Shown piece by piece: positions 1-5,577 of a stretch of 5,718 nt of DNA (within the stretch, counting starts at the first letter, position 1; each line of letters starts with the position of its first letter). The notes beneath the pieces are model-generated. The model was given only the letters and a program-made list of their open reading frames with translations. It was not told the origin of the DNA and did not search any database. The translations under genes and the position numbers were made by a program. This DNA is from Roseburia sp. (GTDB lineage Bacteria; Bacillota; Clostridia; Lachnospirales; Lachnospiraceae), in the NCBI GenBank assembly GCA_017621905.1, contig JAGASC010000388.1, positions 1-5,718 of the forward strand. The letters run 5' to 3'.

Positions 1-233
1 AGCTTGTCGTAAAGCGATGTCATTCTTCTGGCATACTGGACAACAATTTCACCTTCATTCGTTAATGTTAAACCTCCCTTTGCGCGAATAAACATAGCAA
101 CGCCAAGTTCCTCTTCCAGCTGGCTGATATGGTGGCTGACAGCCGGCTGTGTTAAGGAAAGCTGCTCGGCAGCTTTTGTAAAGTTCTGTAATTCTGATAC
201 GGCAAGCAAGGTTTTTAGTTTGGCACTTAGCAT
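1..233 (-). CDS. LysR-family transcriptional regulator, N-terminal part (cut by window edge)
   Basis: Reading leftward from an ATG at 233, the minus strand encodes 77 codons without a stop and runs off the left edge. The product begins MLSAKLKTLLAVSELQNF and contains the LysR winged helix-turn-helix: FTKAAEQLSLTQPAVSHHI at about residues 18-36, followed by the typical SQLEEELGVAMFIR wing region and LTLTNEGE at about 55-62. The effector-binding domain lies outside the window, so the inducer cannot be guessed. The start is well supported: GGAGG (239-243) lies 5 nt upstream of the ATG. The gene diverges from the antiporter/MgtC operon, with overlapping promoters between them. Regulation of that operon and of itself is therefore likely by family habit, but is inferred. 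Family confidence is high. Confidence 0.93.
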   Translation of the reverse strand, partial: MLSAKLKTLLAVSELQNFTKAAEQLSLTQPAVSHHISQLEEELGVAMFIRAKGGLTLTNEGEIVVQYARRMTSLYDK

Positions 234-279
234 AATGACCTCCATAAAAAATATTTATGATAATTAAAAAAAATATAAT

Positions 280-308
280 TTTACTTTTGGTTTGAGTTAT
301 TATATCAT
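280..308 (+). promoter_or_regulatory. Promoter for the antiporter/MgtC operon
   Basis: TTTACT (280-285) and TATCAT (303-308) are separated by 17 bp. The -10 matches consensus at 5 of 6 positions and the -35 at 4 of 6. The start point would be near 315, about 31 nt before the antiporter ATG. The palindrome ATCATGAT (304-311) covers the -10 box and could be part of an operator. The rest of 234-300 is very AT-rich and includes the small dyad TTATGATAA (255-263). No definite T-N11-A LysR box could be singled out. Confidence 0.5.
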
Positions 309-327
309 GATGCCATTGTAATTTCAA
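299..327 (-). promoter_or_regulatory. Sigma-70-type promoter for the LysR-type gene
   Basis: On the minus strand TTGAAA (322-327) and a consensus TATAAT (299-304) are separated by exactly 17 bp. A transcript would begin near 292, giving a leader of about 59 nt before the regulator ATG at 233. The -10 box overlaps the -10 box of the opposing antiporter promoter, so the two polymerases should exclude each other. Confidence 0.7.
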
Positions 328-345
328 GGAAAAGAGGTATGACGT

Positions 346-1803
346 ATGAGAAACCTGACGGCATGGAGCACAATAATAATAGATGAAACTTCGGTTGCTT
401 CTATTATTATTTCAATTGCAATTATTTTATTTTTTGGGTTTGCCATGACAAGGCTGACAAAGAAACTGAGGCTGCCGAATGTGACCGCATATATATTGAC
501 AGGGATTTTGATTGGTCCTTATTGTCTGAATCTGATTCCGGAAACGGTGATCAACGGAATGGATTTCCTGCCGGATATAGCGCTGGCATTTATTGCGTTC
601 AGTACGGGGGAGTTTTTCAAACTTTCTACATTAAAGAAAAATGGGTTAAAGGTAGTGGTCATAACTGTTTTGGAGGCATGTCTTGCTACGGTTGTGGTGT
701 TTATTGCTACCTATTGGGTTTTGGGTGTTGATTTGGTGTTTTCCATTGTAATATCCGCATTGGCATCAGCCACGGCACCTGCTTCTACTGTAATGACAAT
801 TCGTCAGACAGGTGCTCACGGCGATTTTGTGGACACGTTGCTGCAGGTGGTGGCGCTGGATGATGTGGTGGGTTTGATTGAATACAGCGTTGCTATTTCG
901 TTGGCGCTTGCCGCAACCATGGGAACGCAAAATCTGAGTATAGGAGGTATATTGAAGCCTGTCATAATCAATATTGCGGTAATGGTTTTGGGAGGAATAT
1001 TTGGTGTGTTTATGAAACTTTTGCTGCAAAGACGTTCCACGGATAATCGTTTGATTGTTTCTATTTCCCTGTTGTTTGCTTTTTGTGGTATTTGCGCATT
1101 GCTTGATGTATCGCCTTTGCTGGGGTGTATGTCTATGGGTATGGTTTACATCAACCTCACAGATGACGAGAAACTGTTTCAACAGCTGAATTATTTTACA
1201 CCGCCGATCTTATTGCTGTTTTTTGTGCGTTCCGGGTTATCTTTCAGGCTGGATGCGTTGGTAAATACTTCGGCAGTAGTAGGGAGTACACCTTTGCTGA
1301 TCATCGGTGTGGTGTATTTTTTTACCAGAATTATTGGAAAATATATGGGAGCTTTTTTGGGATGTTTGATCACACATAAACGCAAAGAGGTGCGAAACTA
1401 TCTCGGACTTGCCCTGGTTCCTCAAGCGGGAGTCGCAATCGGATTAGCGGCTATGGGGGCAAGAACGTTAGGGGGAGAAACAGGTGTGGCACTGGAGACG
1501 GTGATTCTGGCGTCCAGTGTATTATATGAATTGATTGGTCCGGCCTGTGCGAAATTATCATTGTATTTGTCAAAATCTTATACGACGAAATTGGAGAAAA
1601 TAATTCCGGCAGAGCAATTGGAACAAACGGAAGAAGAGAAAACGGCTGTGGAATTGTTGATTGAGCGGATTCAGCTGATACAGGCCGAAATGGGAAAGGA
1701 ACATATTTCAAAGGAAGAACAGGCGTTTCAGGAGGCGGCAGAAGAGCAGCTTGTGTTTTTTAGAAATGGAAATGCAGGAACAATGCGTAACAGGAGAGTA
1801 TGA
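346..1803 (+). CDS. CPA2-type cation/proton antiporter (Na+/H+ exchanger family)
   Basis: The 485-residue membrane protein belongs to the Na_H_Exchanger (CPA2/Kef-like) family, which swaps Na+ or K+ for protons across the cytoplasmic membrane. Visible hallmarks are LRLPNVTAYILTGILIGP at residues 41-58, SATAPAS at 141-147 (the broken-helix region) and the Asp pair in ALDDVVGL at 170-177. A basic TM10-like stretch follows (R328, K332 in FTRIIGKYMGAF), then GLALVPQAGVAIGLA at 354-368. The paired Asp172-Asp173 is the arrangement of electrogenic NapA/NhaA-type exchangers rather than Kef channels. About 12 hydrophobic segments fill residues 15-410. The last 75 residues are charged, acidic and probably helical, and there is no RCK/TrkA-N regulatory domain. 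AGAGG (333-337) sits 8 nt before the ATG. It is first in an operon with the MgtC-family gene. Ion specificity cannot be read from the sequence. Confidence 0.9.
   Translation: MRNLTAWSTIIIDETSVASIIISIAIILFFGFAMTRLTKKLRLPNVTAYILTGILIGPYCLNLIPETVINGMDFLPDIALAFIAFSTGEFFKLSTLKKNGLKVVVITVLEACLATVVVFIATYWVLGVDLVFSIVISALASATAPASTVMTIRQTGAHGDFVDTLLQVVALDDVVGLIEYSVAISLALAATMGTQNLSIGGILKPVIINIAVMVLGGIFGVFMKLLLQRRSTDNRLIVSISLLFAFCGICALLDVSPLLGCMSMGMVYINLTDDEKLFQQLNYFTPPILLLFFVRSGLSFRLDALVNTSAVVGSTPLLIIGVVYFFTRIIGKYMGAFLGCLITHKRKEVRNYLGLALVPQAGVAIGLAAMGARTLGGETGVALETVILASSVLYELIGPACAKLSLYLSKSYTTKLEKIIPAEQLEQTEEEKTAVELLIERIQLIQAEMGKEHISKEEQAFQEAAEEQLVFFRNGNAGTMRNRRV
1792..1798 (+). promoter_or_regulatory. 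Ribosome binding site for the MgtC-family gene
   Basis: AGGAGAG lies inside the last codons of the antiporter. From its AGGAG core the spacing is 3 nt to the ATG at 1800 and 9 nt to the ATG at 1806. The second Met is therefore the better-spaced start, although the ATGA stop/start overlap at 1800 also allows coupled reinitiation. Confidence 0.55.
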
Positions 1804-2522
1804 GGATGACACAGGATTATATAGTAGGTTTATTAGGTCCCTGGGCAGGCGAACTTTGTACGGGGTCAGTGCTTTTGAGAATTACTTTGTCGGTTTTGCT
1901 GGCAGCTATTGTGGGGTGTGAACGCTCCAGTAAGCGGCATTCCGCCGGTTTGCGTACCTTTATTATTATTTCTTTGGCAGGTGCAACGGCGGCCATTATG
2001 GAAGGATATTTGTTTGAAGGATGTAGTACGGATCCGTGGATCAGCGCGGCTGTGGTGCTTGGAACAGCCATGATTTCCGGTTATTCGATTCTTTTCAGCT
2101 CCAAAAGTCAGATTAAAGGGTTGACCACCTCTGCCGGTCTGTGGACTTGCGGAGTGATCGGTGTAGCCATCGGAATGGGACTATATACGGTTGCACTTAT
2201 TGCCTTTGTGGCACTGTTGTGCAGTTTGAGCTTTTTTCCTGCAATTGAAAAATATTTGAAGGACAAATCCAATCACTTTGAAGTTCATCTGGAACTGAAC
2301 AATAAGTGCGACTTGCGTTATTTTACCACAACGATTCGCCGTCTGGGAATGCGCATTGATGATATAGAGCTGAACCCGGCCTATATCAATTCCGGGCTCA
2401 GCGTTTATACGGTATCCTTTACCATCAGCAGTCGGGAACTGAAAAAGTATAAAAAGCACAGCGAAATTATTGAGGCGCTGCGTTCTCTGGAGTATGTTTC
2501 GCATATTGAAGAAATTTTATGA
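1800..2522 (+). CDS. MgtC/SapB-family membrane protein
   Basis: The 240-residue protein has an N-terminal MgtC domain with about five membrane segments (residues 20-148) and a soluble C-terminal domain (about 158-240) resembling the ACT-like tail of MgtC proteins. Family motifs are GCERSSKRHSAGLRT at 39-53 and IKGLTTSAGLWTCGVIGVAIGMGLY at 105-129 with flanking small residues. The usual GIGFLGAG segment between them is degenerate here (GTAMISGYS, 88-96), and the usual D-x-x-R before it reads D78-P-W-I, so this is a divergent member. MgtC of Salmonella acts in low-Mg2+ survival and modulates F-type ATP synthase; most relatives have no proven activity, and none is claimed here. The ATG overlaps the antiporter TGA (ATGA, 1800-1803). 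That implies translational coupling and joint work in cation, pH or membrane-energy homeostasis. An alternative start at 1806 would shorten it by two residues. Confidence 0.87.
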   Translation: MRMTQDYIVGLLGPWAGELCTGSVLLRITLSVLLAAIVGCERSSKRHSAGLRTFIIISLAGATAAIMEGYLFEGCSTDPWISAAVVLGTAMISGYSILFSSKSQIKGLTTSAGLWTCGVIGVAIGMGLYTVALIAFVALLCSLSFFPAIEKYLKDKSNHFEVHLELNNKCDLRYFTTTIRRLGMRIDDIELNPAYINSGLSVYTVSFTISSRELKKYKKHSEIIEALRSLEYVSHIEEIL

Positions 2523-2560
2523 GGCTGAAAAGTACGTTCTATTTGTCATAAACAATCAAA

Positions 2561-2617
2561 GGAGCCGTTGCATTTATGATTGAATAAATTATAAATGTGG
2601 CGGCTCCGGTCTTTTTC
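2561..2617. terminator. Intrinsic terminator between convergent genes, probably bidirectional
   Basis: GGAGCCG (2561-2567) pairs with CGGCTCC (2601-2607), and CATTTAT (2571-2577) with ATAAATG (2591-2597). The three positions between are G-U wobbles on the plus-strand RNA. A few weaker pairs extend the stem to about 21 bp around a GAATA loop (2582-2586). On the plus strand it is followed by GGTCTTTTTC, so it ends the antiporter/MgtC transcript. On the minus strand it lies just after the ATPase stop codon (2619-2621) and is followed by TTTGATTGTTT, a weaker tail. Confidence 0.8.
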
Positions 2618-2618
2618 A

Positions 2619-5255
2619 TTATTTTTTGTCTTTTTGTCTTTGAATTGCCTTTACGATTTCTACAATTGGGATAACGCATGCGCCTAAAAGGATTGCGACG
2701 AAGTATTCCAACGGCTCAACGCTTGTCAGTCCAAATGCACCTGCAATCGCAGGTACTTCACAAACGATTGTGGTCACAAGCAGAGAAAGAAAAGCAGCAC
2801 CATATAAAAATTTGTTTTTTGTTTTCAGTTTAAAAATACTTCCTCGCTGGGAACGCATATTTAAACTATGGAAAATTTCAGCCATTGACATGGTAAGAAA
2901 TGCCATAGTTGTTCCTTCTGCACTGTCAGCGATGGTCCATGTTCCGGTTTCCAGATAGTGTCCTGTAAAGTAAGAAATCAGAACAAGTACAGTTACCATT
3001 ACACCCTGGTAGATGACGTCAAATCCCATGCCGTCCGCAAATATACCGGCTTTTGCAGCGCGCGGTTTGCGTTTCATAACATCTTCTTCTGCATCCTCCA
3101 TGCCCAGGGCAAGGGCGGGGAAGCAGTCGGTTACCAGATTGATCCATAATAAATGAACCGGTTTTAAAATAGAAAATCCCATCAATGTGGCAGTAAAGAT
3201 ACTGAATACTTCACTCATGTTGGAACCGAGCAGGAATTGAATTGCCTTGCGGATATTGTCATAAATCTTACGGCCTTCTTCTACGGCGCCAACGATGGTA
3301 GCAAAGTTGTCATCTGCCAATACCATATCGGCAACGTTCTTTGTAACGTCAGTTCCTGTGATACCCATGCCGACACCGATATCTGCGGATTTGATGGAAG
3401 GTGCATCATTGACACCGTCGCCTGTCATAGCAGTAACGAAACCGTCGCCTCTCCATGCATTTACAATTCTGGTCTTGTGTTCCGGCTGCACACGGGCATA
3501 AACGCTGATGCTCTGGAAGGTTTTTTCAAATTCCGCATCATTCATTTCGTCCAGCTGGGAGCCTGTGATTGCTTTTGTGGTTTCATCGATGATTCCTAAT
3601 TCTTTTGCAATGGCAACCGCAGTGTCGATGTGGTCTCCGGTAATCATAATCGGGCGGATACCGGCTTCTTTACATTCCACGATAGCAGCTTTTACCTCCG
3701 GGCGAACCGGGTCAATCATGCCGCAAAGTCCCAGGAAGCAAAGGTCTTTTTCCAGATATTCGGGACTGAATTCTTCCGGCTCATTTTCCCAGACTTTTTT
3801 AGCACAGGCAAGTACACGCAGGGCACGGTCAGCCATGGATTTGTTTGCTGTTAAGATCTGGTTTTCGTACTCCTGCGTCATAGGAACCTTTTTGCCATTT
3901 TCCAGATAGTAAGCACATCTTTGGATGATTACGTCAGGCGCGCCTTTCGTGTACTGTACATAGGAATTCTCTGTTTTATGGACCGTGGACATCATCTTTC
4001 TTCCGGAATCGAAAGGAGCTTCTCCGCAGCGGGGGAGTTTTGCCTTTAGCATATTTTTATCGAGCGTTAATTTATCCGCCCATGCAACGAGAGCGGCCTC
4101 TGTAGGTTCTCCGGTTACATTTTTTTCGTTGTCGATCTCTGCGTCACTGCAAAGTGCCATGGCTGCGGCAAGATCTTTTTCATCCTCACCAAAGAAATCT
4201 ACGACGGTCATTTTATTTTGGGTCAGTGTACCTGTTTTATCGGAACAGATGACCTGGGCACATCCAAGGGTTTCAACAGCTGTCAGTTTACGAATGATGG
4301 CATTTCGCTTTGACATATTGGTAACACCCATGGACAATACAACCGTTACAACCGTTGTAAGTCCTTCCGGAATCGCCGCTACAGCTAAGGAAACAGCAAC
4401 CATAAAGGAATCAATGATTAATTCAAAATCCAGGCTGCCGGCCTTGATGAGCTGAACTGCAAATACAACGAGGCAGATAACGATAACCAATTTTGTCAAA
4501 ATCTTAGACAGCTGATCTAATTTTTGCTGTAATGGCGTGCGGCCTTCTTCGGCTTTTGTCAGGGCATCTGCGATCTTGCCCATTTCGGTATCCATGCCGG
4601 TTGCTGTGACAACAGCAGTGCCTCGGCCATAGACAACGGTACTTCCCATATACATCATGTTTTTGCGGTCACCAAGGGGAACATCCTTTGCGCCGTCCCG
4701 TAAATTGATGATGTCAATGAATTTTGTAACGGGAACAGACTCTCCGGTCAGTGCAGATTCTTCAATTTTCAGGCTGGCACTTTCCAGAATTCTTGCATCA
4801 GCCGGGACAGCATCTCCGGCTTCCAAAAGAATCACATCACCAACCACCAGATCGGTGCTGTTAACGATTTGAACCTTTCCGTCACGTTTTACCTTTGAAG
4901 TGGCGGCGGACATTTTCTGTAAAGCTTCGATTGCTTTTTCGGCCTTGCTTTCCTGGTAAACACCAAGTACTGCATTTAAGATAACTACGGCTAAGATAAT
5001 AATAACATCGGCGAAGCTTTCATTTTCCACCACAGCCAGTACACCGCTGACAGCGGCTGCGACCAGCAATACAATGGTCATAGGGTCCGTGAACTGTTCA
5101 AAAAATCTGAGAATCAGAGGTTTTGGTTTGGCTGCTTCCAGCTGGTTTTTTCCGTTTGTTTCCAGTCTTTTGACCGCTTCTGAAGAACTAAGACCTTCTT
5201 CGGAGGCATGTAAGTCCTTTAATACTTTTTCTTTGCTTTCACAATAATGTTGCAT
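2619..5255 (-). CDS. P2A-type (SERCA-like) metal-transporting ATPase; likely Mn2+ and/or Ca2+ exporter
   Basis: The 878-residue P-type ATPase is full length for the bacterial PacL/LMCA1/YoaB group. Numbering is from the Met at 5255. Landmarks: N-terminal cytoplasmic region (1-55), M1-M2 (about 57-103), actuator motif LTGES with TGES at 170-173, M4 IPEGL (Glu297), and phosphorylated Asp339 in DKTGTLTQNK. Further on are nucleotide-domain motifs PFDSGRKMMS (414-423) and KGAPD (437-441), hinge TGD (539-541), GDGVNDAP (612-619), and M5-M10 (about 668-870). Residues matching SERCA ion ligands are all present: Glu297, Asn679, Glu682, Asn706, Thr709, Asp710, Glu793. Sequence alone suggests Ca2+ export, but the Mn2+-type riboswitch in its leader suggests Mn2+ export, as for Lactococcus YoaB. 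An upstream in-frame ATG at 5261 would add two residues. The Met at 5255 is preferred because AAGGAG is 7 nt away instead of 1, and because the resulting start MQHYCES resembles that of relatives. The gene stands alone. Confidence 0.93.
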   Translation of the reverse strand: MQHYCESKEKVLKDLHASEEGLSSSEAVKRLETNGKNQLEAAKPKPLILRFFEQFTDPMTIVLLVAAAVSGVLAVVENESFADVIIILAVVILNAVLGVYQESKAEKAIEALQKMSAATSKVKRDGKVQIVNSTDLVVGDVILLEAGDAVPADARILESASLKIEESALTGESVPVTKFIDIINLRDGAKDVPLGDRKNMMYMGSTVVYGRGTAVVTATGMDTEMGKIADALTKAEEGRTPLQQKLDQLSKILTKLVIVICLVVFAVQLIKAGSLDFELIIDSFMVAVSLAVAAIPEGLTTVVTVVLSMGVTNMSKRNAIIRKLTAVETLGCAQVICSDKTGTLTQNKMTVVDFFGEDEKDLAAAMALCSDAEIDNEKNVTGEPTEAALVAWADKLTLDKNMLKAKLPRCGEAPFDSGRKMMSTVHKTENSYVQYTKGAPDVIIQRCAYYLENGKKVPMTQEYENQILTANKSMADRALRVLACAKKVWENEPEEFSPEYLEKDLCFLGLCGMIDPVRPEVKAAIVECKEAGIRPIMITGDHIDTAVAIAKELGIIDETTKAITGSQLDEMNDAEFEKTFQSISVYARVQPEHKTRIVNAWRGDGFVTAMTGDGVNDAPSIKSADIGVGMGITGTDVTKNVADMVLADDNFATIVGAVEEGRKIYDNIRKAIQFLLGSNMSEVFSIFTATLMGFSILKPVHLLWINLVTDCFPALALGMEDAEEDVMKRKPRAAKAGIFADGMGFDVIYQGVMVTVLVLISYFTGHYLETGTWTIADSAEGTTMAFLTMSMAEIFHSLNMRSQRGSIFKLKTKNKFLYGAAFLSLLVTTIVCEVPAIAGAFGLTSVEPLEYFVAILLGACVIPIVEIVKAIQRQKDKK

Positions 5256-5262
5256 ATGCATT

Positions 5263-5268
5263 CTCCTT
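5263..5268 (-). promoter_or_regulatory. Ribosome binding site of the ATPase
   Basis: The minus strand reads AAGGAG at 5268-5263. It is 7 nt from the ATG at 5255 and only 1 nt from the ATG at 5261, which decides the start in favour of 5255. A weaker AGGA (5271-5268) would be 6 nt from 5261. The site is not part of any riboswitch helix seen here, so control is expected at transcription termination rather than at ribosome access. Confidence 0.75.
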
Positions 5269-5281
5269 CCTGAGTATCAGA

Positions 5282-5316
5282 ACAATAGAAAGTACGCTCT
5301 GGGAACTTTCTATTGT
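5282..5316 (-). other. Perfect 12-bp hairpin in the ATPase leader
   Basis: ACAATAGAAAGT (5282-5293) and ACTTTCTATTGT (5305-5316) form a perfect stem around an 11-nt loop. The hairpin lies between the leader terminator and the ribosome binding site, with 13 nt between the stem and AAGGAG. Neither strand has a T-run after it, so it is not a terminator. It could stabilise the 5' end of the read-through mRNA or bind a regulator. A small dyad, CTGAGTATCAG (5270-5280), adjoins it. Function unknown. Confidence 0.55.
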
Positions 5317-5326
5317 CATGAGTAAT

Positions 5327-5362
5327 AAAAAACCAGATATAACTATAAAAGTTATACCTGGT
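5327..5362 (-). terminator. Riboswitch-controlled intrinsic terminator in the ATPase leader
   Basis: On the minus strand ACCAGGTATAAC (5362-5351) pairs with GTTATATCTGGT (5343-5332), giving 12 bp with one G-U pair and a 7-nt loop. An uninterrupted T6 follows (5332-5327, the first T paired). This is the strongest terminator in the window. It lies about 72 nt before the ATPase start codon, so transcription must pass it for the pump to be made. Confidence 0.83.
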
Positions 5363-5409
5363 CTTAAATTTGTCTGATATTAAAACTCATGTATAGCTTT
5401 ATAGTTATA
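5338..5409 (-). promoter_or_regulatory. Antiterminator pairing (5398-5409 with 5338-5349)
   Basis: On the minus strand TATAACTATAAA (5409-5398) is perfectly complementary over 12 bp to TTTATAGTTATA (5349-5338). The second segment is most of the 3' arm and part of the loop of the leader terminator, so this helix and the terminator cannot coexist. The first segment is also partly used by the hairpin at 5385-5416. That makes it the natural link between the aptamer and the terminator. The complementarity is seen directly; its regulatory use is inferred. Confidence 0.6.
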
Positions 5410-5416
5410 CATGAGT
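5385..5416 (-). promoter_or_regulatory. Switching hairpin overlapping aptamer P1 (anti-antiterminator or first terminator)
   Basis: On the minus strand ACTCATGTATA (5416-5406) pairs perfectly with TATACATGAGT (5395-5385) around a 10-nt loop. Only TTT AAT follows, so it is a weak terminator at best. Its 5' arm contains the whole 3' strand of riboswitch helix P1 (5415-5410) and the first bases of the antiterminator arm. When the aptamer closes P1 this hairpin cannot form. When the aptamer is open it forms and hides the antiterminator. Confidence 0.65.
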
Positions 5417-5499
5417 CTGGCAATTTAAAATAAGTCAGATTGTAAAACAATCATGATGTTGAACTTATTCCACAAAATTGTGCCTGCTACTCCCTCATG
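5410..5499 (-). ncRNA. yybP-ykoY family (Mn2+) riboswitch aptamer
   Basis: On the minus strand CATGAG (5499-5494) and CTCATG (5415-5410) close helix P1. The 5' side runs into GGGAGTAGC (5494-5486), the signature loop of the yybP-ykoY family (usual form GGGGAGUAGC). P2 is GGC (5484-5482) with GCC (5421-5419), extended by AATTT (5479-5475) with AAATT (5426-5422) past a two-base bulge. P3 is AATAAGT (5469-5463) with ACTTATT (5435-5429). A short P4 hairpin, GATTGT/ACAATC (5452-5438), caps it. GCCAGAC (5421-5415) sits at the 3' side before P1 closes. Family members bind Mn2+ and often precede P-type ATPases and MntP-like exporters, which matches the gene downstream. The assignment rests on motif, fold and context; a covariance-model search would settle it. 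Confidence 0.85.
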
Positions 5500-5510
5500 G
5501 GCATGGCATA

Positions 5511-5539
5511 ATATTAACAGTAGTTTCCTTTTTTGTCAA
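5511..5539 (-). promoter_or_regulatory. Promoter for the riboswitch-ATPase transcript
   Basis: On the minus strand a perfect TTGACA (5539-5534) is followed after 17 bp by TAATAT (5516-5511), which matches 4 of 6 consensus positions. The start point would be near 5504, about 5 nt before the 5' strand of aptamer P1. That close fit between promoter and aptamer supports both calls. The leader would be about 250 nt. Confidence 0.68.
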
Positions 5540-5550
5540 TAAAGGAAACT
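5522..5550. repeat. 10-bp inverted repeat flanking the -35 box (possible operator)
   Basis: AGTTTCCTTT (5522-5531) and AAAGGAAACT (5541-5550) are perfect inverted copies separated by 9 bp. The -35 hexamer of the ATPase promoter lies in the spacer. The position suits a regulator that binds over or beside the promoter. The arm AAGGAAACT resembles what I recall of the half-site of Gram-positive MntR operators, but the spacing here is wider than in those sites. Confidence 0.5.
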
Positions 5551-5577
5551 GTTTCTTTTTTGTACAATTATCATAAT

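Noticed and set aside
55..327. 90-codon open frame on the minus strand spanning the LysR start and the intergenic region
   Set aside because: It overlaps the clear helix-turn-helix coding frame in another frame, has no good ribosome binding site, and its product resembles no protein I know.
339..341. ATG next to the AGAGG site as start of the antiporter
   Set aside because: It is out of frame with the antiporter and too close to the ribosome binding site; the ATG at 346 is in frame with 8-nt spacing.
766..1711. Minus-strand open frames inside the antiporter gene
   Set aside because: The plus-strand frame carries continuous family motifs; the opposite frames are low-complexity by-products.
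3237..4872. Several plus-strand open frames of 60-156 codons opposite the ATPase gene
   Set aside because: They are antisense shadows of a strongly conserved ATPase with all motifs intact, and their products have no recognisable features.
5508..5513. TATTAT as the -10 box of the ATPase promoter
   Set aside because: It matches consensus better than TAATAT but would leave a 20-bp spacer from TTGACA, outside the normal range.
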